A stretch of 64,000 nt of DNA. Source: Sardina pilchardus (lineage: Eukaryota > Chordata > Actinopteri > Clupeiformes > Clupeidae). The stretch's first letter is position 1; every line of letters begins with the position of its first letter. A program made the translations under genes and the position numbers. A model generated the notes under the pieces. The model had not been told where the DNA came from. It ran no database searches and was given only the letters and a program-made list of their open reading frames with translations. The stretch lies in assembly GCF_963854185.1 (NCBI RefSeq), contig NC_085000.1:24179046-24243045 (forward strand). Direction: 5' to 3'. Shown here piece after piece: positions 1 to 11,300 of this stretch.

Positions 1-111
1 GGCATGACCGAACTATATGATGGGATGCTATACATGGTGTAGACCACGGTGTGATGGGACGGGGTATACACGTCACAGAATTGCTGCTGCTGTTTAGATC
101 AAACAACTCAC

Positions 112-409
112 CTCCTCCGTTTTTGTAGCAGAGATAAGGGAAACGCCAAACGTTTCCCAGCCCCACTGCAAACCCCACGCAGGACATGATGAAATCCATC
201 TGTCTGGTCCAAGTCTCTCTTTCGGGGTATCCCTTGCCCACGGTGGGCACCGCAGGTGGAGCTCCAGCACCGGCCGCGCCAGCGCTTCCAATAACGGTTC
301 CATTCGCGCCTTGATGTCCATTTCCATTAGGGATGAGGTGACCCTTCCTCTCTTCCCCTAGGACCACGTTCACAGCAGAGCAGTCAGTGTTGAAAGAAGA
401 TTTCTCCAT
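112..409 (-). CDS. slc6a8: slc6a8 (creatine transporter), first coding exon, partial gene
   Basis: This is the first coding exon of a Na+/Cl- dependent SLC6 transporter, a plasma-membrane protein with 12 membrane segments; SLC6A8 imports creatine. Read on the minus strand, ATG is at 409-407 and the exon runs 298 nt to a donor GTGAGT, with the GT at 111-110. After a Gly/Ala-rich N-terminal tail of about 64 residues come RETWTRQMDFIMSC, then VGFAVGLGNVWRFPY and CYKNGG. The latter two are the TM1 region with the invariant NVWRFPY motif that lines the Na+/Cl- and substrate site. RETWTRQMDF is typical of the creatine/taurine/GABA branch. I choose slc6a8 over slc6a6 because pnck lies divergently downstream, as beside human SLC6A8. 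The remaining exons lie left of position 1. The family is very sure; the paralogue is likely. Confidence 0.85.
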
Positions 410-1200
410 TCCAATTATACACTTGTAAACAAAACACCCTCAACGTCCAGACAGCACTGAGAAGTAAGGAATAAGTGAAAATATCACCCTATTTATTAAT
501 AGGTTCTGGTCCTTTCAGGTCCCTGAAAGGGATACAAGTCAGTAGGTAGAATTTCTTTTTCAATAATCGCTTTGCAGTGTCATACGCTCAACGATGAGCA
601 GGCAGTCAAATTTGTTGGCGAAATTGGCAACTGGGATGTTGGTAGGATTGTAAAATTCCTTTATAAAATAATGTCAAAGAAAACTAGAAAACGCTCATAA
701 AAGAAAAAACACCGAATTAGACAGCACCCTCAAAAACAATCCACGAAACACTTAAATGTGAGTCTGAAGAATCGCATGGGAACGTATCTCTCAAAGAGGA
801 GACGAGTGTCGAGACGAAAAACTAAGCGAGCCTTGCGCGCACAATTTATGAATGTAATGTAATTACATTCACAGATTTTGTCTTTAAATGTCGTGCCTAG
901 ACCATTTTCCTTGTTGCGTTCCTTCACTGAGAAATGCGTGAGCCGCGACCGTGTGTATGTGGGTGCCCCTTGCTGCCTTCTCCTCTGTGCGCTGTCTGAC
1001 TGAGTGCAGAGCGCTCGCAGCTTTAACAGGGTAGATGTCGCCAAGGACGTCACTTGGATTTCATCCCTCCCCCGTCCAGCTTAAGGATACAGCGGCTCAT
1101 TCAGTTTAGTGTGGCTATGCCGATCATTACAGCGCCAGAGCGGGTGTGTTCATAACTCTTCTGGCGTGCGCATCAGCACGCTTCCAGATCGTCCACCAAA
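410..1200 (-). promoter_or_regulatory. slc6a8 5' UTR and upstream region
   Basis: This is sequence immediately upstream of the slc6a8 start codon on the minus strand. It must hold 5' UTR and possibly promoter. The part at about 900-1150 is richer in GC and CpG than its surroundings. No TATA box or transcription start could be fixed. A 107-codon minus-strand ORF at 730-1053 shows no recognisable domain and is not called as a gene. Confidence 0.35.
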
Positions 1201-2257
1201 ACAACCCAAGCTGAAAATATAATCTCCTCCATGGCAGAGGTGAAAACATGTTTCGAATAATGGCTCACCATTGCCATGATATCTGTCATTTCACAACAAA
1301 AACCTACTATATGTAAACGAAGCAGAGTATAAGTATAAGTGAAGGTAGGTGTTTTTGAAAAAAAAGAAGAAAAAAAAAACACAAACAAACAAAAAAACCT
1401 GAATTTGAAACCATATGGAAATCGATCAATTGCAAATCCGCTTAATGCATTGGAATCTTGGATTGATTGGTTGGACAGGCATGATTGATTATTTTGTAAA
1501 CAACCTGAATCAATGGCTTTAGCGACATAATCTTTCAGTTTATCATATTAACTAGGTTAACGCAACCGTGCCATACTGTCTCGCCGCTTCTCCAGTGTCT
1601 TTGAAGGCACGTGATAAGTGCAACACGACCCTCAGGACATATGTTAAAGAAGTATTAATGGCAAAAGAATTCTGTCTCAGTGTAACCCATAAAAATAGCA
1701 CATGCAATTACGTCATTTTGTATAGGACTGATTACTTCCATACTCGGACAGGAGATTAGTTAAGTATGCAAAGCAAGCTACATTCTGTTTTACTTAAATT
1801 GAATACAGTTACCTATCAGCAGCTTGGAATCACATTGAAACTGTTGACAACCAAATAAAGTAGAGCAGTCAGGTGACTATCAGGGCTGTCATTAATTTAC
1901 ATGTTATTCTGACCAAATTGTCCTATTTGACCCTGCAAGTTATTTCACTTTGTTTCCCAATATCTCAACTTCTTGGTCGTTATATTGTGATAACAGCACA
2001 TTGTTTTCTCAAGATAATGTAATTATTCGATATCTCAGGAACATCATACATTGTTTGATAACAAATTTAAACTCCAATGTCCTGTCCTATAGTGGAAACT
2101 ATGTCATTCAGTGTAGCAATGAGCCGCAGCAACCACATTTCTGAAATATGATTGTTGAAATAGAAGTTTCCTTATTGGAGACAGTATATGAGAAATTCCG
2201 GGGTAGCTACAGCTTATTGGCTAAGACTCAAGTTCACTTGTCAAACACCAACCACTT
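1201..2257. other. intergenic, no gene seen
   Basis: This stretch is AT-rich, with an A-rich run at about 1358-1397 and short (TATAAG) repeats. The ORFs here are under 75 codons and resemble nothing I recognise. Confidence 0.5.
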
Positions 2258-2357
2258 TAGCCTGACTCTCGCCAGCCCCTTGTAGTTCCGCCATGCTCCA
2301 CCAGAGGCGTTTCGCTGAAGCTCGGCGAACTACAAGGATCTGGCGATGGTTAGGTTA
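2258..2357. mobile_element. 100-bp TIR element with exact 9-bp target-site duplication (TAGCCTG family, copy 1)
   Basis: The element starts TAGCCTGACTCTCGCCAG and its other end, read in reverse complement, is TAACCTAACCATCGCCAG. It is flanked on both sides by CAACCACTT (2249-2257 and 2358-2366), an exact 9-bp target-site duplication. Its inner sequence (CTTGTAGTTCCGCCATGCTC onward) is the same as the left end of the larger element at 20861-21437. The two therefore belong to one family, this one being an internally deleted, non-autonomous copy. It has no coding capacity. Confidence 0.85.
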
Positions 2358-2929
2358 CAACCACTTAGAATACTTATACAAATACATATACAATAATAAT
2401 CAACAGGGTTAGCTGACCAGATCCTAGTGATCCTGTTGGAGGACTGAAATATAGTGACTTTGTCTGAAAATCTGAAGTAATCCGGCCATTTATAGATAGG
2501 CTACACACAAAATACAAACAAATATAGGCTGTGAGGATGCCCATTAAGAGACATGCAACATATACGTTTAGAAATGCAATTACATTTTCAATTAAATATC
2601 CTACCCACCTGAGCTTGATGAGGAACCTGATTTAAGATAGTCATTAGCCATATTGTCAATAATCACCTGCTTCACCGGGGCAACCATGCATACTGGCAAT
2701 TCAGAGAACACCCATCATCTGATGTCATCTGAAGGCAGAAGGGAAACTGTCTTTGCAACTGAATAAGTTATAAGTATAAGTATAAGTTATAGGTTAAAGT
2801 TTCAAAGCAGTTAAGGTGATACTGTAGGATAAAGGCAACTTTATCCTCAACTCTTGCTCTGCAGCAACACTGACTTAGATGATGTTATTCCAACAATTGA
2901 TCTTTTTCAGACTAATACAATATTGTGAT

Positions 2930-3262
2930 TATGAGTCAATGACCAGCTGGAGGTTAGCCACAGAGCTGTTGAGACCATCAGCTAGCTTTCTCCAACTAAA
3001 CTGCAATACATCTGAAATCCTTATCACTGGCCCAAACTCCCCCCACCTTGCCCAGACCTTCTAACTCAAGATCGGTGGCTCCAATGTCACTCCCCCAACC
3101 AACATCCGCAACCTTGGAATGATGGAATCATCTTTGACTCCACCCTCTCACTCTTTCCATGTCAACCACATCTCCAAAACTGCATACCTCTGCCCCTCAC
3201 TGACCTTCACTGCAGCTGAAACTCTCATCCATGCTGACTCAACTACTGTAATAGCATTCTTA
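2930..3262 (+). pseudogene. L2-like LINE reverse transcriptase fragment
   Basis: Translation in shifting frames gives FLQLNCNTSEILITGP, then an IGG...PPTNIRNLG.IFDSTLS block and VNHISKTAYL. These are the pieces that follow the YADD box in L2/CR1-type LINE reverse transcriptases. Frameshifts and stops show it is dead. It ends near 3262 beside a 3' tail of another LINE in the opposite direction (TTTATTGATCCCCAAGAGG, 3275-3320). Confidence 0.7.
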
Positions 3263-3402
3263 GATAGATACTGTAGATTTTATTGATCCCCAAGAGGAAA
3301 TTCAAGAAATTCAATTATTTAAGGCCTACCCAAGAAAACCCACCAATAAGCTTCAATACATCCAGAGCTAATCAAAATCATAATAATAATGAGAAGGAGA
3401 AC

Positions 3403-3410
<8 letters not shown>

Positions 3411-3435
<25 letters not shown>

Positions 3436-3470
3436 TCGCTTTGTTATAGCTGTTTTTTTTTTTTTTTTTG
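3411..3470. repeat. (TTA)n microsatellite and T-run
   Basis: A (TTA/ATT)n tract at about 3410-3432 is followed by a 17-18 base T-run at about 3452-3469. Confidence 0.9.
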
Positions 3471-3654
3471 AAGGACACTAATGTATGGATGTGATGGAAA
3501 ATCAACTGTCCCATAGTTCAAACCTAACAGAAACAGCCTACATGTGAGAGGTCATTGACAAAATATTAGTTCTTCTGTCATTTAACAAGAATGTAATGTA
3601 GCCATAGGCTTGGTAATGGGTGATGAGCCATATTCTTTTAACATTGAGCAATAG

Positions 3655-3835
3655 CAGCCCCAGCTGTGGCACAACTGGCTGGAGCACCTGCACCATACGC
3701 TGGCGACCCGGGTTCGATTCCGGCCCCGTAGTCCTTTCTAGATCCCACCCCTGCTCTCTCTCCCATTCACTCCCTGTCAATCTCCACTGTCCTATCGCAT
3801 TAAGGGCATAAAAAGGCCAAAAGTGCAATAGGAAT
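3655..3835 (+). mobile_element. tRNA-derived SINE
   Basis: The head CAGCTGTGGCACAACTGG resembles a pol III A box. It is followed about 40 bp later by GGGTTCGATTCC, a near-perfect B box (3710-3721). A tRNA-unrelated body follows (CCCATTCACTCCCTGTCAAT), then AAAAAGGCCAAAAG. This arrangement is that of a tRNA-derived SINE, not a functional tRNA gene, because no cloverleaf can be drawn. The tail contains a short direct repeat, GCAATAGGAATTCA, at about 3826 and 3849. Confidence 0.75.
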
Positions 3836-3868
3836 TCATTAAGGGGGGCAATAGGAATTCAATGACTA

Positions 3869-4265
3869 ATGTCTGCACCCATATCTAACTATCCTTGCAC
3901 TGCTGCTATAACTCTTATATTACTATGGTATGTTTATTTTAATTGTCCATATATTTATACTAGTTCTGTTATTACTATGCTTACTTTTTTGTACTGTACA
4001 TATTTATTGCTGGTCACTTTAATCTTGCACTGTTGGACTCATTTGCACTACCAACTTGACACACACCTCATACTGGATCACAGTACCAATCCTCAGTACA
4101 TTCATGCACATCTTTATCTATAGTATTTTACTGCTCCTTTAGTCATGTTGATTTGTTGATTTGCCTTGTATTTTCCTGTTTACATTGTAATGTATGTTGT
4201 GTGTGGTGTCTTAAGCTGCTGGGACATTGAATTTCCCCTTGGGGATCAATAAAGTATCTATCTAT
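3869..4265 (+). mobile_element. LINE 3' end with (TATC)n tail
   Basis: This is an AT-rich untranslated stretch that ends AATTTCCCCTTGGGGATC, then AATAAAGTATCTATCTATC. That ending is the stereotyped 3' terminus of a common fish non-LTR retrotransposon, and the same ending recurs at 35713-35760. No ORF is present, so it is a 5'-truncated copy. Confidence 0.65.
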
Positions 4266-4381
4266 CTACCTATCCCTTTTTTACGTGCGTCAGTTGCGCA
4301 CATTCTCCCATTCCTGCTTCTGTCACACCCACAGTGCGCAAGTTCGAAATCTAGGCATCCTTATGAGAAAAGTGTGATTTA

Positions 4382-4612
4382 TTACCTCCGCCAAGGAGGT
4401 TATGTTTGCATCGGGGTTTGTTTGTTTGTCTGACTGTCTGTCTGTCTGTCTGTTTGTTCAAAGTTATAACTCAAAGTTATGGATGGATTTCGATGAAATC
4501 TTCAGGGAAGGCCTGAAATGACCCATGGAAGAAAAGATGACATTTTGGGAGTGATCTGTATCACCGTCTGGATAAAGGAGGCGGTTATGTTTTCGCTTGG
4601 CGGAGGTTTGCG
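4382..4612. repeat. dispersed repeat with CCTCCGCCAAGGAGG end
   Basis: It begins ACCTCCGCCAAGGAGG, which is itself palindromic. It contains a (GTCT)n stretch at about 4430-4455 and ends CGCTTGGCGGAGGT, an approximate inverted copy of the start. I recognise it as a common fish dispersed repeat but cannot assign its superfamily. Confidence 0.55.
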
Positions 4613-5324
4613 CTCTCGGAGTGCTTTTAGTTTTAAATAGAACTAGACTTATCCACCACCGCGACGGACCTCATTCTTGTCCCCTTCAACTATGTTCCTA
4701 CCCGCCTGATTGTACTGTAGGCAGGAACTCTAACACTTTCTCCCGTCTCAGGGTAAATATATATATATATATATATAAAGTGATCAAATAATGCACAACC
4801 ATTCAAAATGATGGCTGAGTTTGTAACGATACAAAGCTTAATGCAAATGGGTGAAGTGCCTCTGTACGTGAAGGGGTGAATTTGCACTTACACACTATTA
4901 CACACATGGGAGAATTGACCCCTAAGACATTGCGTTTAACTTAAGAAGTTTAGTTATGCTAATTTGGGCCCTATGTTGACGATCTAAAATGGATGGTCAG
5001 TGACAAAAAGGGGTGTGTCCAGTTTACATTTGGGATGGTTTTGTTATCAAACGCCGGGCACATTGTTCAAAAAGGTTGTTTTTCTTTTTGTTAAAGCAAC
5101 ACTAAAGAGTTTTTCGCACCTTAAAATAATGTTTCCAAAATCATTTCAGCGGTTCATCAACTTGTAACAGGGTGAACGGCACTTCTGCTTTCACTTCGCG
5201 GCCCTCTATCGGCTACAACCGCACTATGTAACTTTACAAGGTGGGGTAGTGTATCTGTAGTTCGATGAAATGAGACATCAGAAAATACAAATTTGACTTG
5301 CTTCGATGTCACAATACATCATAC
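4612..5324. other. intergenic, no gene seen
   Basis: This holds a (TA)n run at about 4757-4778 and otherwise nothing that could be identified. Confidence 0.5.
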
Positions 5325-7322
5325 TGTCAAGGTCAAGGTCAAGGTAACTTTATTGTCCCCAAGGGGCAATTTTTGTGCAGCCAGCAGACAGGTATACATA
5401 AGGACAAGACACACAACAATACGGCAAAAACATAAATTACCCATAGAAACTAAAAACACAAAACAAATAGGATAGGAAAATAAACAATAAAATAAAATAG
5501 ATAAAATCAGAAAATAAATAAATTGGTAACACTTTGCGGTAAGGGTACATGAATCATCATGAATTCATTCATGATTTATGCATTACTTAATGGCTTAATA
5601 TCTCATGAATCATCAGGAATTGATATGAGTTCACCATATGTCATTCATGACCTCATACATGAACAACGCATCAACTAAAGCATTAAGTATGGTGGCTACA
5701 TCATTATGAATTATGGTTTATTAAGCATGATCATGATGATTTATTTTTCTGTACATGAATCATAATGAATTCATGCATGAAAGCCTTCCTGAATTATTAG
5801 GAGATTAACTAAGCATTAGTTACTATGACTGTTGGGCTTGATTTGTACGAACTCTCTAAACACACTTTCTTAAACTCTTTCTCTAAACATACGTCATTAT
5901 TCACCACTTTAGTTGAGGGGCCACAAACATGATGAACTCATGAGTAACTAATACTTAGTTAATCCCCTAATATTTCAAGAAGGCTTACATGCATGAATTC
6001 ATGATAAATTATGTACAGAAAAATAAATCATCATGATCATGCTTAATAAACCATAATTCATAATGATGTAGCCACCATACTTAATGCTTTAGTTGATGCG
6101 TTGTTCATTCATGAGGTCATGAATGACATATGGTGAACTCATGTAAATTCCTGATTATTCATGAGATATTAAGGCATGAATATATAACTCATGAATGAAT
6201 TCATGTATGAATTCATCATGATTCATGTACCCTTACCGTAAAGTGTTACCAATAAATTAATACATTTAAAACAATTCTGGCAAATTGTTTAAAATGGAAA
6301 TGGCAGTCGGGATAAAAGAATTTCTGAGTCTATTTGACCTACATCTGGGCATGGAGTACCTGCGTCCTGAGGGAAGTAGCTTGAACTGGCAAGACAAGGG
6401 GTGGCTATAGGGTCAGCTGCAATGGATTGGGCCTTTTTTGCCACTCTGTTTGAGTAGATGTGGGAGAGAGTGGGAAAGTTTATGCCAGCAATCTTGCTAC
6501 ATGTCTTGACGATACTTTGTAATCGGTTTTTGTTTTTTTGTGGATAGGGAATCAAACCAGCAGATAAAACAGAAGGTTAAAACAGACTCAATAAAACAGG
6601 AATAAAACATTCTCATAAAAGTGGGATCAATGTTAAAATTCCTCAGTTTTCGATAAAAGTACAAGCGCTGATGGGCCTTGGCACAAACAGCATCGGTCTG
6701 TGAATTAAAACATAGCTTGTTGTCAATTATTGTGCCAAGGTACTTGTACTCTTCTACTGTCTCAACAAGTTGGCCATCAATGGTGGTGGGTGGAAGAGAG
6801 GGGCACTGCTTCCTAAAATCAATGACAAGTTCTTTGGTCTTGGAGACATTTATGTTTAAAAAAAGAGCGCTTGCACCAATCATTAAAATCCTCCACTACC
6901 GGTCCATGGTCAGTCACGCTTCCACTAAGAAGGGAGACAATGACAGAGTCATCTGCAAATTTAAAAATCTGTCTTCCGTCATATTGGGAACGGCATTCAT
7001 TTGTGTATAAAACAAAGAGGAGAGGGGAGAGGACACATCCTTGGGGGGAGCCAGTGAAGGATAAAAGATTGCCAGATAAAACACCATTGACTTTGACCCT
7101 TTGGGATCTGGAGGTTAAAAAGTCAACTAACCAGGCTATTAGCCCTGGGTTGATGTTGTGTGTCTTTAAAAGTCTGTCTGCTAAAATGTGTGGTTGAATA
7201 CAGTTAAAAGCCGATGAGAAATCAACAAACAGTAGACATGCAAATGTCTTTGCCTCTTCCAGGTGGTTAAGAGTCATTGCATGAGAAAACCAGGCAGAGG
7301 TGGGAAGATGGGGGTCGGCCAA
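5325..7322 (-). pseudogene. 5'-truncated LINE (Rex1-like), interrupted by a foldback element
   Basis: Read on the minus strand from 7322, this encodes a non-LTR reverse transcriptase. Motifs in order are FVDFSSAFNCIQPH, IAWLVDFLTSRSQ, GSPQGCVLSPLLFVLYTN (the PQG box) and FKFADDSVI (catalytic FADD), followed by VETVEEYKYLGTI and an alpha-helical thumb region. The frame shifts near 6830-6890 and near 6500-6560. The 3' UTR runs to about 5325 and ends in the stereotyped CCCCAAGGGGCA..TTATTGTCC block and a (GTCAAG)n tail. The element is cut at 5525-6250 by a MITE and truncated at its 5' end near 7322, where homology stops. It is a dead copy. Confidence 0.8.
5525..6250. mobile_element. 726-bp foldback MITE with exact 8-bp TSD (hAT-type)
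   Basis: The element is almost wholly palindromic. It starts GGTAACACTTTGCGGTAAGG and ends with the near inverse, and the arms match over several hundred bases (ATGATTTATTTTTCTGTACA and its complement). It is flanked on both sides by AATAAATT (5517-5524 and 6251-6258), an exact 8-bp target-site duplication as made by hAT transposases. It sits in the 3' UTR of the minus-strand LINE at 5325-7322. It has no coding capacity. Confidence 0.85.
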
Positions 7323-7619
7323 ATCGGCTCATACTTTGTATATGTGATAAGTATGTGGAACTATGAACAGCCATATACTTAAAACCCTCCAGCTGTTTTT
7401 TGTTATGGAGTTCTGGGACCCCTCTCAGAGACACTCAAAAATCCAACAATTCATGGCTGAAAATGACTGAAATTGCCATTTCTACCCTGATTATCCTGAT
7501 AAAGATATGAACATAAGCTTTATATTTCCATAGAGCCTAGGTAGCATAGTTTTAAAGACCAAAAGGTGCACCGAGGGGTTATCTACACCACTGAAAGCAG
7601 AATTTTCCTCCCTCTAAAA
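7323..7619. other. unassigned sequence between LINE and LTR element
   Basis: No ORF, repeat or motif was recognised. This 297-bp stretch does not match the sequence expected at an empty site for the downstream LTR element (see the finding at 7600-12210). Confidence 0.5.
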
Positions 7620-8103
7620 TTGGAAGGATGAAAACCCTCCTCAGGATCCTGGAGGTGGCCTGGTGGCCATCTATACGAAGAGATGTGTGGGATCATGTCC
7701 GCTCGTGTCAGAAATGCCAGCAATATAAAGCAACGAATGAAAGGCCTGCTGGCCAGTTACAACAGACGAATGTCCAGACTCCGGGAGAAATGATTGGAGT
7801 AGATTTTATGGGCCCTCTCCCACTCAGTAAGGCTCGGAACACGATGCTCATGGTTGTGGTGGATTATTACACCAAGTGGGTGGAGTTGTTCCCAATGAAA
7901 GACGCGAAGACTCCACTGGTCTGTAAAATCCTGAAGGATGAAGTCTTCACAAGGTGGGGTGTGCCAGCCTACATGGTCTCAGACCGTGGACCCCAGTTCA
8001 CCAGTCAAGTCATGTCCTCTCTATGACCATTACATTCCCCCCCCCCCTTTTGTTGCGTATTGTAGTTTTCTCTTTTGAATAGTATTAGAGAGCGTTTGTT
8101 ACA
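7620..8103 (+). repeat. 5' terminal repeat (484 bp) of the Ty3/gypsy element, containing integrase codons
   Basis: This is a direct copy of 11702-12185, equal in length (484 bp) and with five base differences counted by eye (C/T near 7734, T/G near 7918, and three in TTT/CCC near 8065). It contains an open frame of 133 codons (7628-8026) that is part of the integrase, then an 11-base C-run, then GTATTGTAG and the end GTTTGTTACA. A TATAAA lies at 7724-7729 inside the integrase codons. The primer-binding-like site follows directly. Confidence 0.85.
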
Positions 8104-8388
8104 GATTGGTGGCCAGTTCGGGGACGGGGAATATTAAGACTTTATTTTGTTTTTTTACGTGCAACATTTGCTTAGGCATATTGAAATTAGGTTACAGCCT
8201 ATATTTTTGTACATACGTTTACAATACATTGCAATACAATACACGTACAGTACAGTACATACGTTTACAATACATTACAATACAGTACAATTACATTTAT
8301 TGTTTGTAGCTTAACATTGCAATACTCTTTCATTACATACCATTCATAAACATTAATACCAACATAAACTCACAGCATAACATTCAAC
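8104..8388 (+). promoter_or_regulatory. LTR element leader with putative primer-binding site
   Basis: TGGTGGCCAGTTCGGGGA starts at 8107, four bases after the terminal repeat, which is where a tRNA primer-binding site (beginning TGG) is expected. I could not name the tRNA. The rest of the leader is AT-rich, with repeated TACAATACATT/CAGTACA units up to the Gag-Pol ATG. Confidence 0.55.
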
Positions 8389-11300
8389 ATGTTTAGTGAG
8401 TCTCCTCCAGATACGGATGAACTTGACGGTGATTTGTTATCACCTATAGACATTCACAAGAATGGACAGTTTCAAAATCTCATGCCACACCGTCATGTGA
8501 CAGTTAGAGCTGAGCGTAGTGGCGTCAGTGAGATAAGCAGTCTTTTGGATGGTCTGTATTTGAATGAGCCCGACGCTGAGGAGGAACAACAGGGCGTTTT
8601 GGATGAAGGCGCAGTAAACGCTATTGATGAACAGTTGGAAAGCTTTAAGAGTCGTATGGATGCTCTGGAGGAGCAACAGAAGCAATCAATTGATAGTGCA
8701 TTGAGTCGTGAGGAAGGAATGAGAGCTTCAATTGATACCCTGGCAGTGGAATTTAAAGAATATGCTGATAGTAGAATAAAAAAGCTGGATGAAGCTATAG
8801 TGGCTTGTTTACAACGGCGGGACAAACGGTGGCAGGAGCAGATCCAGAAAACCATAAATAAATCACGGTTGTCCTGGCGGCCCACTGCTTTCTCCACACC
8901 TTTCACTGTCGGGGATACCGATGGCTCAAACTTAGGCCTTCAGCCTGTCCGCAGTAAACCACCCATCCGCCTTGACTTTCCCCAGTTCGGCTTGGAGGGA
9001 AAGTCCAGTTCAGTGGATGCCACAGAGTTTGTAGAGCAGTGTGAAAACTTTTTGTCGCTAAGACCACTGAGTGACCATGAACTTATTGGTGCACTTAGTA
9101 CTGTCCTGAAGGGGTCAGCGCATAGTTGGTGGGTCGCTACTCGTTCAGGCATCACAAACTGGGCTGAATTCAAGAAAGCCTTTCTGGTAGCCTTTCTGCC
9201 TTCAGATTATCAGTCAGAAATTGAGGAACAGTTAAGGACCAAGGTTCAAACTCCATCACAGTGCCTGAGAGATTTCTCATATGATTATCGAGCCTTGTGT
9301 CTCAAGTTGCGCACTGATATGTCTGAAGAGGAAATGGTGCGGCGTATTTTGGCTAATTGTAACCCACGGCTAGCCAGTGGACTAAGGGGCATTGTTCGTA
9401 CAGTAGAACAACTTGTAAAGGTTGGGTCCTTGATAGAGAAAGACTGGAGTAACACAAAAGAGTATTGGTCACGTGTGCAGCAAGCTGGCCCGTCAGACAA
9501 AAAACTCCAAAAAGCTGCAAAAAAGGGTCCTGAAAAGAACAAAGATGCAGATCTAGCAGTGGTTCAAGGCATGCCAGATCTCCTGGTGGTTCCTGTGGAA
9601 GTCAGGGGCATTGTAGGAGATGCTGTTGTAGACACTGGATGCACATACACACTTATGAGAAGAAGCCTGTGGGAAAAGATAAAAAAGAAAGATGAACCAT
9701 TGAGCACAGGTTTGAGTCAGAGATTTATTATGGCTAATGGACAGGAGAGTACAGCTATCGGTACAACAACATTGCTCTTTCGGTTGCATGACTTACAACT
9801 TTCTGCTGCTGTATATGTCCTGGATGATAAACATCTGTATATGCCACTGTTGCTGGGATTGGACTTCTTATGTGCCAGTCAAATGGTTTTGAAGCCGCAT
9901 ATGGGAAAATTCAGTTTACCCAGCGGGAAAGAATATAAGTTCACACGAAAATCCCGTAACGCTCTACAATGGGGCCAAGATGGTCCAGGAGTCCACTTTT
10001 ATCTTGCTGTCACAGAGGCTACAGACACCAAATCAACCACCTCCCTGATGCTGGAGGCTCAGTCAGAAGTAGTGAGACCATTGCTGCAGAAATGGCCTTC
10101 TGTCTGGACAGAGTCCAAAGGTGTCACTAACGTGCTCAAGCATAAGATCTTAACTTTAGATGAGGTGCCAGTAAGACAAAGGGCGTATAGAGTGTCCCCA
10201 CAAAAGCAGTGCATCATAGCAGAACACATCCAGAAGATGTTAAAGGATGGTGTCATAGAGCCGTCCTCATCAGCTTGGGCCTCTCCAACAGTCCTGGTGC
10301 CCAAAAAAGATGGCACTTACAGATTCTGTGTTGACTTTCGCAAGCTGAATTCCAAAACCCACCATGATGCATATCCTATGCCTCTCGTGCACGAGATCCT
10401 AGAGTCAATGCAAGGTGCGAGTGTCTTTAGTTCATTGGACCTGCAAAGTGGATACTGGCAGGTGAAGATGGATGAAGACAGCAAGAGGAAGACGGCAGTG
10501 ATAACACACATGGGCCTGTATCATTTCAAAGTCATGCCATTTGGGCTACGTAACGCTGGCGCCTCCTTCCAGCGACTCATGGAACATGTCTTAGGCGAGC
10601 TAAGAGGCAAAATTTGCTTTGTGTACATTGACGACATAGTCGTATTCTCTAGAACCATAGAACAGCACCTTAGTGACCTAGAGGCAGTGTTCCAGAAGCT
10701 CCATCAAGCTCACCTCACTCTCAACATCAAGAAATGCCACCTTATGCAGTCCCAGTTAAAATTTCTGGGACATGTCGTGTCAGGCAAGGGAGTGCAGGTA
10801 GATTCATCTAAAGTGGAAGCTATTAGCAATTACCCAGCACCCACTGACTTGAAAACATTGCAACGGTTTCTTGGCCTCGTGGGCTGGTATCATAAATTCA
10901 TCCCAAATCTGGCCGACGTGTCAGCTCCGATGAACCAGCTGAAGAGGAAGGGGGTGGTTTGGAACTGGACTGCCAACTGCCAAGCAGCGTTTGAGCGTCT
11001 GAGGCTGGCTTTGCAGGCTCCACCTGTCCTTGCGCATCCCCACATCCATCTTCCATTTCAGGTGCACACTGACGCGAGTGATGTAGGGGTGGGTGCCGTC
11101 CTCACCCAGAATGTTGATGGAGAGGAAAGGGCCATTGCATATGCCTCCAGAGCTCTGAATGATGCAGAAGTGAGATACTCTACAGCAGAAAAAGAATGCC
11201 TGGCTGTAGTGTGGGCAGTGGAGAAGTGGAGGCATTATTTAGAGGGGAGCACCTTTGATGTCTTCACCGACCACAGTGCTCTTTCCTGGGTGTTCAACTG

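Noticed and set aside
94..327. 77-codon minus-strand ORF
   Set aside because: It is an out-of-frame shadow of the slc6a8 exon; the true frame starts at 409 and reads RETWTRQMDF...NVWRFPY.
3658..3740. Functional tRNA gene
   Set aside because: The A and B boxes are present, but no acceptor stem or anticodon arm can be formed; it continues into a SINE body.
7628..8026. Separate integrase gene upstream of Gag-Pol
   Set aside because: It is part of the 5' terminal repeat, identical in structure to the end of the polyprotein; it lacks most of the integrase and has no RT.
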